Shown: positions 43,801 to 56,690 of the stretch, piece after piece
How the letters are laid out: each line of letters opens with the position of its first letter
Numbering within the stretch: position 1 is the stretch's first letter
Assembly: GCA_951394405.1 (NCBI GenBank)
Contig: OX596344.1
Location: 2,170,001-2,234,000 of the forward strand
Direction: 5' to 3'
Source of the DNA: Coprinellus micaceus
Taxonomy: Eukaryota; Basidiomycota; Agaricomycetes; Agaricales; Psathyrellaceae
DNA length: 64,000 nt
Program-made: the position numbers and the translations under genes
The notes under the pieces: model-generated
Told to the model about the DNA's origin: nothing
Seen by the model: only the letters and a program-made list of their open reading frames with translations
The model's database searches: none

Positions 43801-45348
43801 ATCGCGAACTGTGTGGTGAAACGAGACCGCTGCGTGCTTGATACGGTCTGCGAGACTCGCATCCGGATAGAGGTGGGCCCTATTGCTTGCCGATAGGTGA
43901 GGAATTGAGGCTGAATGTGAGTGTGCCGAGGCAGAGGATGAGTACGCGGATATTGGGGGCGGGGTGGGTTTCGTGGGGAGGTCAAATGGGCGCATGAGGG
44001 TTCGTTTGATAGATCGGAGGCGTTGTGTTATGGATCGTCCTCGGGCCAGCGAGGTCTGCCGTGCCACTCCGTTGGGTCCTATCGGTGCGGGGCTGGGGGT
44101 ATAGTCGGTGGGTTCTGTGGGTTCGTCGAAGAGTCTGAACATCGAAACCTCGGGGTCGAAGAGGAAGCCTGTCACGGCGATGCGAGCGAAGGCTTCAATC
44201 CTAGTGGAAGTCAGGGTAGAGAATCAACACCGAGAGGAGAGAACTCACGTAAATACGATGAACAGACCAAAGAGAACATAGTCCTCCCAGGCATGAAAGT
44301 AGCCCGAGATTTTGGGTGGGAGCGTCGGTCCGTTGGCAGTGGGGAGGGTGAGGGAAGGAAATGCTTGGGCTGTCAGTACGACGGCGTTGAGGATGATAAG
44401 AACCAGGATGGCAGGTTCCGTGGCAGGGTGGATGAGGAAATTGAACAGTGCCAGTCGTATTCGACTGTCGGGTCCCAGGAACCCCAACGTTCGCCCTCGG
44501 ATGGGTAGCGCCTGTTTCAGGTCTGGCATCGGTGGTCCCTCGTCCTCCTCTTCCTCATTGAACGTTTTCCGGCTCCGCGAAGACAGCGGTCCCTCGTCAT
44601 CATCCACATCCTTCAACCTCAGCTGGTCCGCCATACCCGTCCCCGCCAGATTGACCACCCGCAGCGACATCCTCCGCAACGTCTTGACGGCCCCTCCAAG
44701 CTTCAACGGCGATGGCGTAGGCGTGTATCGCTTCGATGCGGTGCGTTTGGACCGTGGAGACATCATCGAAGTCGCGCCGCTGTTCTCTGGGTCGTCCGAG
44801 GAGGACGAGGGCGAGCTCGCCGCGACGCCCGCGAATTGCGACATGTTGGCGGTGAGATGGGCTTCGTCGTCCTCCATGTGCCCCAAAGAGTCGTCGTCCG
44901 GGCCCACCAGCGACACTCTCGAAGGTCCCGCCTCCGCCGAAAAGTAGTTATTGTACATCCTTATGCTCGGATTCGAGTCGGTCGAATAGGTGGTGGTCCT
45001 CTGTGCCGGTGCGGAGAATGGGTCGTCGTTGTTGTTCAGGCGCGTTGGGATCTGGATCCCATACTCCTTCGGCGATGTCGATACCCTTGTTCCACCCGTC
45101 CAATCGCTCCCCGCAGATCCCTGCAACGGGTCTCGCCCACTCGGTACACTCGTTCTCTCCAGTTCGGCTTGAGCAGCATCAAGCGACGCTCTATTCCCCC
45201 AACTTGTGCGTCTCCTCGCGGACCTCGTAACGTCTAACGCCGGCGATGGTGGTGCTGAAGGGCGAAACCCTGCTGAGGTTGTCGAGTAATCTACTGCGGA
45301 TGATGCGGAGCGAGGCGATGGCTGGTGGACTTGTCTATCTTCGTCCAT
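37898..45348 (-). CDS. CCH1: Voltage-gated calcium channel alpha subunit Cch1, 2172 aa
   Basis: Eighteen exons join in frame (6519 nt): 45348-44249, 44200-43507, 43454-43372, 43314-43014, 42958-42783, 42726-42285, 42232-41947, 41897-41426, 41370-40084, 40026-39718, 39660-39454, 39403-39292, 39241-39056, 39005-38695, 38637-38483, 38413-38134, 38070-38003 and 37947-37898. A Ser-rich cytosolic N-terminus of about 290 residues precedes four six-helix repeats. Pore loops read ATANGW (I), SSENW (II), SLEGW (III) and TGEAW (IV), so the filter is N/E/E/E. The repeat III S4 is Arg-rich ([14 protein letters not shown]); other S4 helices have few charges. After repeat IV come an EF-hand-like region, an IQ-like basic stretch ([17 protein letters not shown]) and a short acidic end. 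In yeast Cch1 works with Mid1 at the plasma membrane in stress-activated calcium entry. Confidence 0.95.
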
Positions 45349-47701
45349 AAATTGGCCCCGCTAATCTTTTGCGAGGTTGTCGAGCTGCTCGAGGCTACTC
45401 GTCGTTGGTCGTCGTCGTCACTGAGGAAGATACGAGCTTGTGATCTTGCAACAGAGCCCGGATTCTCGGGTGCACTATGGGTGTGAACTTGCCTCAAATC
45501 CGGTCAGATTCTCATAGAAGAGCGAGGATAGTTCAAGCTGGGCTTTGGTGGTCGTGAACGTCGACGTTGAGGACGAAACCACCGTCCAGAACTGCCTCCT
45601 GGTCCCCTGACGTGGTTGCACGCCGGTCACATGACGCTGAAACTGCCAAATTTGGACACGCCGCGAACACCGAGGTGCTCGGGTCCGCGCCAAGGGTACT
45701 ACGCCAACGAAGTCTAGTAAAGGTGACCAAGATGACAAGTGGATATAGATTGCGATCCTCTGTTAGGAATTTATGCGGCGTCAATTAGTTGCGATAGCTA
45801 AATAGAGGACGATTTACCATCCCACTGGGTCCACCCTGCCGCTTATCCTTGAAACACTCCAACCCGTCCCCCCTCTGCCTACGTCCCATGGACAGTCCCA
45901 GTTTCGCTGCTGGCATCCCTCGCAGAATTCATAATCTGCAAGAGCATTTTTATCTCGGTGTCTAGGAGACGCACACGCGTGCGTGAAATACGATTGTACC
46001 GAATTTGGCCAGGGTTAAACCCAGACTGTAGGTTCTGGGTTGCTCCTGGTTGGTCCATCCCTGAGCGTCGAAATACTATCCGCTTTTCTAGCCACCTATC
46101 TCGCGTTTCTGGATTCCAGGAGGGACCAGATCTTGATCATGCACAAGGAGATTGGCCACTACTTTCACGAGCTCGATTGTGGAGAGGAAACAAACCAATC
46201 GTATGAGCCACGGTTGGGAAAAACGAGCCCCATTGACAGTGCGGAGCGAGTCCCTGCTGCCAAGGCCTGCGCCTTTCGAAGTCGTGTCCCCAAAAATCAC
46301 TCTGCGCTGGGGTACAGGATGAACACAACGCAAAGGGCCACTACATCACCAGTATTCAGAAGCGAGTCTGGGGAGCTCATGACGTCAGGGGGAGCACACC
46401 GTTCTTCAAGGATTTCAACGTCGGATGGACCCTGATGGACGACGTCCCGCCACCCCCGTTCATCATTGTCATGCTATGCTGCATTGGTAATGCGGCAGAC
46501 CCAAGGAAAGATGCGACATTCCTAGCTTTGAATAGGCGGCCAAATATAATTTCAATTCCAAGAATCGTAGGGGTGGCTCGGACATTTAGTGCCTCGACGA
46601 CGCAACAGTCGCAAAAGCGGCAAGCATCGGGCGTCTATCGTGCTCGGCACAAGCGCCCAGCATTGAATCAGCGGATCAATGGACAGGCCGGTCGCTGATC
46701 AAGATCATGTCGAATAGGGGCTCTCCCCAGCTCTCCCCAGGCGCCTACCACCTTGCGCAATTGCCGCGGGTACAACTCGGGACTATGCCGAGATGTGTCT
46801 GGCGCTATCGCCTAACTATCGCCCCCGGGTTTCGTGTCGTGTTCAAGTTGAGTGGCTATTACAGGGATTTAGTAGTCCGAATCCACGTTTGGATGGAATG
46901 TGCATCCCTGATATGAGTGGTATCATAGCTTGAGACTCACCGCTTCAGAGTCTACCGTTCCGCTGTTCTCTCTCTGCATTACACTGAGTCAGACCTCCTG
47001 TTCACGCCGTAGGCGACAAGCGTTCCTTTTACCCTAATCTGTCCCATCAGTGTAAACGGTCTCGCAGATCGTGGTAGCCTCGTGTTCCTAACACTGTTGA
47101 CCAGCCTGGATTTAACACCATGCTCACTCCCACACCACACCACGAGGCCATCTTGTGGGGTAAGAACGCACTTGAATGACGTTTCCACTTGGTCCGCTTC
47201 CATTGATCTGGACACGAGGTGGCAGCACGCCTTTTGCTGTGCACCGTACCGTACCTGCTTTACGGTGCTCGAAAGCAGTTAACAGCAATTGCGATGATTA
47301 GGGTGTGGAACCTACACTACACATCTCTCGAGGGTTACGTTGAGGCAGAAAAGCGGTAGAACGTCGAATGAACCTGTAAATATGCCAATTCCAGACGGGG
47401 TCAGTTAGCCGTGGATCCATGATGGGAAACACCGCTTTATTGACTTACATACCTCGAGGAGCTCCAACCAAACAGAGGTTATGTACGAACGAGGCTGCTT
47501 CCCCTTCGAGGGATTTGTGGTCCCACAGTATATCAGTTTGGTGTCCTCGCCCCAGGGGGCTGGGTGTCAGGTTGGAGACCGCAGCATGATTAAAAACACT
47601 CATGGTAAGCCTTGCGCTTCAGGTACCTTCCCCCCCTTCACACCAGCTCTTCGTCCTTCAGGGGACCCACAACATATCTCTTCTTGACCCCACCCTCGTT
47701 G
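45349..47701. other. Intergenic, no gene recognised
   Basis: This is the upstream region of CCH1. Frames such as 46040-46435 (plus) have no motif. A short direct repeat (AGCTCTCCCC twice) lies at about 46721-46740. Confidence 0.45.
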
Positions 47702-48745
47702 ATGAGCGGGCCCTCAAACCCAGACATTTCCCCACTGTCTGAGTATCATTCGGGCGTTCAGCAATGTGGGTCTAACGGCCTCGCCCTCCCTGAACATACA
47801 CCGACGATGCGATCGTTTCCACAACCAAACGGCCAGCAGCAGCAAGCACGAGCGGCTTCCACCCAAATGGCCCATCCCACCCTCGCGGATTCCATCGTTT
47901 ATCTCGACCCAGCGGCAATGACCCAACAAACACCTGCCGACGTCGCCCCTCTGCAAGAATTTACTGGCCTTCTCTCCTTCCCGACTTTTAGTGGACCATC
48001 AGCCAGCCCTTCACCAGGCCGATACCCACCCATGCCATCCTTGTCGCCTCCGGGGCAAGAGACATCCAACCACCGTGACCAGTTGACGAAGCACCCCTCC
48101 CCAAAGGCACCCCATTCCCCTTACTTCACGAGAACGCCTCTGCCACCCCGCCCCCAACCCCCCGATCCATCCCCGCTACAAGCTCCAAGTCGAAGAAACA
48201 GGAAAGCGAAGGAAAGGTCCATACCTTACAAGGCCACCACAGTGGTGAAATACCTTCAAGAGATGACTCCAGCGGACGACCTAGATGCTTGGTACACATC
48301 GCTCGTCGATGAAGCCATGCAGGACCCAGCGAACAGGTTCTACCGCCGTGAGGTGATAGAAAAGGCCATACGTGGTACGGATTACTGCCCCAAGTCGAGC
48401 GCCAGAAGACTTAGGGCGGGGAGGTCCAGTCGTCCGAATCGCGAGGTAAATTGGAAGACAGACACGAACCCCCCCAGGGTGGCAAAGGCCAGTCATATAT
48501 TACCCCTAACGCCCGGGCATGATCATAAAGAGCTCCCCCCGCAACAACAAGTCTCGGAGGGGGTGTCTCTCGTTCATCGCCCAAGGCAATTAAGAATAGC
48601 AGATAACCAGGGCCATCTAGTCCATGGTATCCCTGCAGGGGACGCTGCTCTAGCAGCGAACTCTGTACCTCTAGTACCATCCGTTCCTCCTGCGAACTCG
48701 GAAGGACTGGAGTGCAACACCCCCGGATTTGTCCAGAGAGAGTGA
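47702..48745 (+). CDS. Hypothetical Pro/Ser-rich protein, 347 aa
   Basis: Single open frame. The first true ATG is at 47702 (MSGPSNPDISPLSEYH), although the frame is open from 47612. The N-terminal 170 residues are rich in Pro, Ser and Gln. A more ordered segment near 170-235 has a basic start (RRNRKAKERSIPYKATT) and a helical part with PADDLDAWYTSLVDEAMQDP, then RFYRREVIEKAIRGTDY. The tail is low complexity. The family is not recognised. The basic/helical segment might bind nucleic acid, but this is only a guess from composition. Confidence 0.5.
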   Translation: MSGPSNPDISPLSEYHSGVQQCGSNGLALPEHTPTMRSFPQPNGQQQQARAASTQMAHPTLADSIVYLDPAAMTQQTPADVAPLQEFTGLLSFPTFSGPSASPSPGRYPPMPSLSPPGQETSNHRDQLTKHPSPKAPHSPYFTRTPLPPRPQPPDPSPLQAPSRRNRKAKERSIPYKATTVVKYLQEMTPADDLDAWYTSLVDEAMQDPANRFYRREVIEKAIRGTDYCPKSSARRLRAGRSSRPNREVNWKTDTNPPRVAKASHILPLTPGHDHKELPPQQQVSEGVSLVHRPRQLRIADNQGHLVHGIPAGDAALAANSVPLVPSVPPANSEGLECNTPGFVQRE

Positions 48746-49988
48746 GCATCCACCAACGATGTTCTTGTGGACCCTTGCTGACGCACACTAGAAGATCCGA
48801 CCCGGCGTTCTCGTCGCATAATCACATCGACCAGTGCGATGAAGCATATATGTGCCCTCCCAACCCATCGGAACCGGTGCTGCATTCGCGAGTTGAGCCC
48901 AACCTCTTTCCCACCAACGCCATGGGGTGAGCCATCCGTCCTCCCTGACTGGACGTTGCTGACGCGTTGTCGGTTAGGTCCTGGCAGGACCCTGCCTTCG
49001 ACCTTTTCGAGAGCGCCTACGGTTTCCCCCTTGATATACCGTACGGCAACTGGGTGTAGATGGCGTGCGCCAGAGTGCCAGTCGACGATGAAGATGTCCG
49101 AGGAAGAAGAGGGCGAGAATGAGAGATGAACATGGTGGCGTATTTAATCGATGGACATCAACCTCAAGTATTTATCGGTCCGCACGTGTTGTCCATGCAC
49201 TCCCGATGCAAACATCGGAGACGCCTCGTGGGTGATGCGTATGGATGCTGCGTTTACCGTTCTATGTGATATATGTCTATGCCTGCTACTTAGCAATCTC
49301 TTACATTCCCCTGTATCTATTTGATATCCATATATATGCTCTATGCATCATTGACACCAGTTCTGCATCGGTCCAGAAATTGGGGGCGGGAGCGTGAGAC
49401 CTTCGCGCCGAGCGCCTTCCAAATATAGAACAACGTCGCTTCGTGCGAATTCCTCTTCCGCCAGCAGCGGTCAACTCATCCACCCCAGAAGGACAACATC
49501 CCCCACCTCTTCCCCCTGTTCCCCTACAAATCGATTCTGTATTATCGCAGATTCGCCTATTGAACGACTCGACGAACCTGCTACGAAGAGCAGGAAGAGC
49601 AATTTACACACAGTGCCAAGCTTGGCGTCCAACTCTGCGATCCGCTGAGCTCTGGATGACCAGATATCGATTGCGATGAGGGAGCGTCTTGGATAGGCCG
49701 TGTTCTCAAAACATTTTCTTCGTCCGAGTTACATGGAGCGAGGAAGTCTGGAGGCGATAGAAGCTTTGGGGAAGCTGCCAGGAACTGTTGGAAACCGGGT
49801 GTGACTGTGAGTAGTGTCCCATATGGCCCAAGGGTATAACTGCTGCAGCTCATTAGAATGGACCTCGAGTCCGGAGATGGACCGACGTCCGCCCAGTTTG
49901 GCAGACTTCACCTTAAGCCGAGCTATAGTCAACATCTGGGTTAGCTGGGGATTCTGGACGATTTACATCGCGTTGTCGCGGCATGCCT
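48746..49988. other. Intergenic, no gene recognised
   Basis: Frames on both strands are short. A minus-strand stretch at 49935-49729 (SAKLGGRRSISGLEVHSNE) may belong with the WD40-like relic upstream on the same strand. Confidence 0.35.
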
Positions 49989-50880
49989 CTAGCTGACCGC
50001 GCGAAAGGCCGCTCCCCATTTGAGACTCCAAGGACGCGGTATTTGAGCGCGTTCAATCCTGTGCCTGGTGACTGGGTTGATTTGGTAGGGTGCAACCTCA
50101 TCCGGAATCCAGCTCAAGCTCCTGAGCGCTGTGCAGGCACCGTCATTCGTACCCCATGCGATTGCTGTAACCCGCTTCTTTAAATCTGTCTTCCCAAATG
50201 TATGAAGAAGGGTGCGTCCATCCATGCCATTGAAAACCTGAAGGCTAGAACTCATACCCTCCCGCCAGCAGAGATCACCGTCACGCCTTTCTGTCCGCGC
50301 AGCATAGAGACCTTTATGAGCCGGCGAAAATGGATCGCTACCCACGCTAAAGTGGGGTACTGACGTAACATTCAGGCCACCATACCGCCCCAGGCCGAGT
50401 CCCGCTGGGCAGCAGCTATCAGCTCCCCAAAACCAAGGTCATAACCAACGTCAAGGCGGCTCCTTTCATTCTGACGGCCAGACCGGATGAAGGGCGCTCG
50501 GGCAGAAACCCGAATCAATTGGCGCCTCTCGATGACCTGGGTCCCTTCCCGGCCCCGCAATACTGGTCGCCATGAATAGTGGAGTATTGGTTTGACCATC
50601 GTAGGCGAGGGCACCGCCGCCCCGTGCTAGCTTGCCGCTGTCTTGTATGTCCTGACTGCCGATGCCAAATGGGAGTCCGCGGCGGGATTAGACGACGGAC
50701 AGGCGACTGCGACGCGGGGTCGTAGAGCCCCATCCTGGTCTCCCCATCGAGTGGAAGGTTACCCCACCTAGCATCGTTTGGCGACTTCCTGAGCTTCACG
50801 CAGCGTCCATTGGCAGCAGGTAAGTGAACAGTCGTCCCAAGATCGGGCGAGGTCTAACCACCTTTACTATCAGTGACCCT
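49989..50880 (-). pseudogene. Degraded WD40-like gene remnant
   Basis: Minus-strand fragments in shifting frames look like a decayed beta-propeller protein. They include KLARGGGALAYDGQTN near 50640 and HFSVGSDPFSPAHKGLYAART near 50340, here cited by their start only. The most repeat-like piece is VFNGMDGRTLLHTFG followed by KRVTAIAWGTNDGA near 50250-50150, which resembles a WD repeat joint. Stops interrupt the frame around 50470-50440, and no splice sites repair it. It could also be a poorly resolved intron-rich gene, so the call is tentative. Confidence 0.3.
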
Positions 50881-51169
50881 GGGCGGCCCTCAATACGGCC
50901 ATGGTGAAGGAGAAACTCGAGGAACTTTCCCTACACGTGGGCTTGTTTGTCGGTGTGAGCACACAGGAGTGTTCACAGCGTCATGCGCGCCGACTTTCCT
51001 TATTGGTGTTTGCACCTGACAATGAGCGCGTTATTTGTTCGTGTTACCGGGCGTCTTTAACCGTTGTTCGTTGGGTCGGTCGCCTCTTTGCTTGTTTCTT
51101 TCACGTATTTCACATCGATCTACTCTACTGACGCATTCACGCTCTCCCATACCTTGTTACGACCTCAAG

Positions 51170-53137
51170 ATGACTTTCTTTGGTGTAAAGAAGAACCTCC
51201 CCCCTCTGAGGAACCGCAAGTAAGTCCATTCTTTACACAAAGTCATTGTTTCTCTGTCGTTTTGTGCCCACTCCCGATCCCCTTCATGTCGCGGATTCCT
51301 AGCCTGCTTTTGCAGCACCCCCTCACTGTTCTGTGCTGAAGGGATCTTGAAATTTGGCGCTGCCGAACAGATTTAGTCGGATAGTTGATGCCTGACTCTC
51401 CTCCCGTATTCCTTCCTCTTCAACTTCCTCGTTCCCCTTACATATATGTGCCCCATTCGGCCACCGCTGTTGAGCTGTCGTACTGATAATCGTCCAGTAA
51501 ACTCTCACTCAGGATCGACACCTCGCTCGCCCAACTGTCTCTTGCCAGCTTCGAGAGGTGAGCCACTCAGCGGCGCGACGGTCAAAGCCTTTACTGACGC
51601 GGTCTCCCTAGCTACGAGCTCTCCGCCAGTCAAACCCAGGACGATAAACGCTCCCCCAGATTTCCCGAGTGCGTATATTCTTTCAGAGCCATTCCCAAAC
51701 CTGTCAGCTCATTTCGTTGCCCCTCTGCAGCCTGCCCTCTCCTGAGATCGGGCGGACAAGCCACCGCCGCCGAACGCCACCCACGGACCCCGTCATCCCA
51801 GCCGCTGGGTCCCCGGCTACAGACGAAACCGCCGCAGAGGCCACCTGGGGTGGCAACAACGACATGGATAAGTAGGTCCTCACCCCTCGTACTCTAGAAC
51901 CACTCTGATTTGCTCCCCTAGAACCCCAGGTACCCCTGCCCTATCTCCCATGCAAGAGCGGCCCTTCCGCGGCGCCCCGGTCCTGCTTCCCGGACAGGAG
52001 TGGCTCTTCAGCCCTCCCCCAGGACTTCCCCACCCGCCCCTATACAAGAAGGAGGCCAACTTCAGTGGTGGTGCTCTCTCCCCGGGGCCCCCACCTGGTC
52101 TCCCCCACCCGCCTCAATACCAGAAGGCGGACCTTGCCTCTCTCCACAGTGAACGTGGGGCTACCAGTTCATACACGCTTTGCAGCCTTGAAACTCCACC
52201 TCCAATCCTTCCCAAGGGACCTACCCCTCCGGGGCTGGGTGACTCGGCCGTGGATGACCTCCGCGGTGTGGACCTTCCGGCGGATAACGAACCCTTTAGC
52301 CTGCCCCTTCTAAACTGGGAAGCGGGAGACGGCCCCAGCGCTAAAGCGAGGATCTGCCGTTGGTTGCACTCCCTCCTTGCCCCAGTTGAGAGCCCTGTCT
52401 GGCAGGATAATTTCGCATTTACACCAGAGGTTTCTCCTTCTCCTTCCCCCGTCGAGAATGGGTTTCCCCGGTACGAGGCATGTTCCTCCAGCGAGTCCTC
52501 TTTGGAACTCAGCGATGAGGGCCTCCTCTTGGAACTTGGAATTATCCCCGACCCGCAGCTTACCCGGGATGGCATCGCCAAGGAACTTGGTCTCAATTTC
52601 GACTACACTGGAACGTACGCTGAGTTTAGAGCGAATCTGAATCTCCCCCTGCACCCGGACCTCGACAACGACAACTCGGATTGCACATCTCCCGAGACTT
52701 CTCCGCGGCTCGACGGAGGACAGATCCTCCTCGACGTGCCCCGCCTTCCAGAGAACGACCACATCAGAGAAGGCATCGCTGCAAACATTTCCAGGAGGCG
52801 GACTCCTCCCTCTGTCACGTTCGAACCTCATTCATCCCCGTACCATTCTCCTATGCCCATCCCAGCGACACAATCATCCAGCTCGGTCAACCGCATTTTG
52901 TTGGAGATCGAGAGGCTTCCTAGGGGCCACCACCTCATGGTCGTTTCCGAACCCACTCCCGCCTCCGCTCCTTACCCTCTGCCAAGACCCTCAACCACCA
53001 TTCCCCCTGCCGATCAGGCCCTTAACCCGAGCACTAATCTCTTCAAGATGCCTGAGGGTCACACCCAGGTTAGGGAAGGGCTGATGGAAAGGATGAGGAT
53101 GCGGACACTTCGCAGTGAGGAAGTCCGCGCCGGGTGA
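51170..53137 (+). CDS. Hypothetical proline-rich protein with a repeated motif, 507 aa
   Basis: Five exons join in phase: 51170-51219, 51498-51557, 51612-51668, 51731-51871 and 51922-53137 (1524 nt). The start is MTFFGVKKNLPPLRNRN, followed by a helix (LSLRIDTSLAQLSLASFER). Most of the protein is Pro/Ser-rich with two copies of PPPGLPHPP near residues 125-160. Further on, a short motif recurs: LELGIIPDPQLTRDGIAKEL, then LPENDHIREGIAANI, then MPEGHTQVREGLMERM, each with (R)(D/E)G(I/L) before a helix. The family is not recognised. Intron 1 is 278 bp and the others 53-62 bp. The chain of phase-2 junctions supports the model. Confidence 0.7.
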
Positions 53138-56100
53138 CAAATGAAGCCCCGCCGCGATGGCGACAAACACGCTCTTCATAGCATCCCAACACCACAGTTC
53201 GACACCTTCTCTTGAAGGAAATTGACGGCATCATCGTACCTGCTTGAGGAGCAGCAAAGCGGACGAGACACCTGTGCGCGCGTCTCGGACCTGGCCAGGA
53301 GTGGTTGGGGGCGTGTGTCCCCCGTGACATGTACTATATAGGCTTGGCTTGTACTTCTCTCGTTCTTCTTGTGTCTACACCACCTCTATCCAATAGTAAA
53401 TACTAAGCAACTGAGGTGGAATCGCCGACCCGATGAAACCGGCCATCAATGATCACGCCTTTCAGTTTGTCCCACGGCACGACCGCGCTTTCTTAAGCGC
53501 CCAACACCTCCGTGAGGCGCGGCCCACTTCTAGAGAACTTGTCAAGGTCAGATAGAAGCAATTTGGAATATTCCAAGCTCTGGGATAGTTTTAATGGCCC
53601 AAGGTCCTCGGAGTGACAGCTAGATTCTTCTTCACTTCGGCTGGCAGCCCCGTTTACTGGGCTCCACTCTTAAAGAGGCGTTTTAATAGATGTCCCCAGT
53701 TCCATTCCAATAGCACGAACAATCATGATCTCACAGGGCCTTAAGTACGTGATAAAATATGAGAGTTCTATCTCCTCCGCTGTCGTAAGTTCCGGATGGT
53801 CAAGCAAACACCGGCGCCTGTGATATAGAGGTACTCAAACGTCACAAATGAGTAAAGGACGCTACAAACGTGAATCCCGACTCGGAGTTGAGCATATCCC
53901 AAAATGAAAAAAGAAGTTATAACACTTTAAACTGTCAGATCGCTCAAGTAGTAGGAACCTATTGATATGAGTTTCGCGTCTTCCGAAACAGTGGGTTGCG
54001 AGCCATATTTTTATCATGATCTTCCCTTCGAAGATCCGTGTCCACCAACCCTTCCCAGTCGACCAATGCGGTCCTGTCTGCTTTCTAGACCCAAGCCGTG
54101 AGCTTTTTCACCCCCTTGCTGCATCCGAGCGTTACCAAAACCTACTTTGGGATATATGAAGCTAACATTTCGTCTCCCCAGATTCACTTCTATTTCTGCA
54201 CAGGCTTGACTGGTTTACCATCCGCGCCGACCACAATGCCTTGCTTGACTTGATTAGATGGTGCCATTGGGTTTAGCTTCCAAGCTAATTCCGGGTCAGT
54301 TTCCTAGAGCAAGCAAAGAGTTGAGCAAGTGTATCGCCATATCCTTGAGGAAAAGCCTCTCCAATATACTGACTCTCCTGTCGGTTCTCTGCCTGATGCG
54401 TGCACGAAGAGAGGTCCGTGTAGCTAGAGACCTCCTGGATGTCCACGAAGCCTATGGTGGTCGGGGTGCTTAGCGGGGGAGATGTTGGAGAGGGTGTGAT
54501 AGCACTACTCAGAAAGAGGTCAAGAAAAGGCTTGGGTAGGACGGATAAACTGGTATTCCCTGTGCGCTTTTATAAGGGCGATAACGACCTCCTAATATCA
54601 CGCTGTGTGACAACGCCTATGTTACCTGCTCGTGGGAAGTACCCATTGAATGCGGTAGATAATAAGTGCAGGGCGTGCCCACCTATGGTGCTATCTAATT
54701 ATCAATTGAGAGGACCGAGGTAAGAACTTGCTACTTACTCAAGTTTTGTCAGGAGCCAAACTCAGGAACTACTCATGAGATGGGTGTGAATGTCACCGGC
54801 CCCACGAGGCCCCGCCGTACTTCACAATTACTCCCATGTCTACGAGGCCTTACTACTGGCCAGACTCGCCCACTATGGAGCCTCTGGCCCTGGTCAATGG
54901 GTACGCGATGTGTAGCACCGTCCAGACTCGAGAAACAGCCCCAGTACCACTCCCCACTCCCCCATTCCAGAAAGGGATCCCCACGATTTAAGTTTATCTA
55001 TTCCGGTGGGGATATGAAGAGCGCGGCAGATGAACTCGAAGAAGAAGAGTGCACTTAGACGAGAAGGGTGAACGAAATGAAATGCGCGGTAGTTCAATGA
55101 AAAGCTGTGAATTAACACAATCGCGTTATATGAAAAAGCTGGGGCGGAAATGAAGATGGAGGTACGGGTAAGGCAAAATACCAAGGTCCAGGGTCCTGGA
55201 TTTTTTAGACTCGCGGGAAAATCGAGCGCTTCATGTTCCGCCGTGGAGGTGTTATATGAAGTCCTGACACAAATTATACCAGAAGGCTGCGCATTTCCCC
55301 ACAGTTAATGGGTGCCAAACCTTCAGAGTCCTCTCACCCTTCCTTTCGGGGGATCCCTTCTATCGTCCCTCTCCAGAAAACCTGCATCAACGGACATGTG
55401 ATAGGCCGGAGATCTTGAAAACGAGCATACAGGGAAATGAAGCTGAATTCGGCCTCTAGAACCACCCCCCGCCCCGGTAGTAACCCATCCAGATTCCCCT
55501 AGCGTCGCCCCTCCCACCCTAATTGATTCCTTCCCTGCCCCACTCTCTCAAACCGCCCTCCCCTCCACGCACCCGAGTTGCCCCCGCAACTCGGTTCCAG
55601 CCTCAGCAAACGCGTTTCTGGCGCCATCGACGACACCGTGTCCCCACGGCCTGAGCTGTGTCGTCAACGCTGTCTCCCACCGACACCGGCTTTCGCCTCT
55701 CGATCGAGTGCGAATATGATTTCGTAGCTCCACTTCGAACCCCAACCTTTGACGTCGTCGGGGGAGGCGCCCTCAGCCTACAGAACGGGGTGGCGCCGAC
55801 CTATTGCGCTCCCCAGACTTGCCTTGACAGTGCAGGTCCCCCATGGACCTTCCGACGACCAACACACTCTTTTGTGGTTGTCACTTCAACTGCTTACCGA
55901 AGTCGATTCCAGGTTTGCGCCCTTCGCAGTGTCCCCGATAAAGAAAAGAACGGAGGGCCGAACAACAAGGACATTTGAGATGGAGTTTGGAGGTTTGCCA
56001 TAGTTGTGGCCGAGCCCTATGAGCAGTGAGTCGGATAGTGACCTTTGGGAGTCAAGGTCAACTCTGATCTTGCGCACTCGACGGGTCGCGAGTCAAGAAA

Positions 56101-56621
56101 CTGGCGCGACTCTGGGAGCTTCAAGATACATCCGGCTTGGAGTTCAACAAGTAGATTTGGCGCCGACATGCCTGTCCGCCGCGTAGGATCAGCTCTCCAA
56201 TATTTCCTCCGGAGTGCGGGAGGCTTTATGTGTGAAACATCGGAAGAGAGCAAGGTAAGAACTACGGTCGACTCAGAGGACGGGAGTTGGGGGAGAGGCA
56301 GGGCTGACGGCACAGCCCACCTCGGGACTTGCCGAATACGTTTTACCGCCCGCTGTACGTACCCTCTAAAAGCCAAGCAGACCCAAATTCACTGGGAATA
56401 CATAAAGGACTAGTCCAAGCTCTGAATCTCTGTCGTTCCTTTCCTCATTTCCCCCATCTTCTCTCTCGTCTTCCTCGTTCCTTGCTGACCGCTGCTTGTA
56501 ATCGAAGCTCCAGCCAAACAGCGTGGCAAAGGATAACGTGCTGGTCTCGCTAATCTCGACGCGCCACCATGACTTCAAGACTAAATCTCACAAATCTTTC
56601 CTCTAAACCCCACACTCTTGT
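53138..56621. other. Long intergenic stretch, no gene recognised
   Basis: About 3.5 kb, AT-richer than the genes, with only short frames. Nothing resembling a transposase, reverse transcriptase or tRNA was seen. The last 200 bp (56410-56620) are pyrimidine-rich, as in a fungal promoter and leader. Confidence 0.45.
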
Positions 56622-56690
56622 ATGTTTCTCGCCCTCAGACAACGGATTTCGGCGCTCATCCCAGCTACACTCTTCAGACGACACTCGGTC

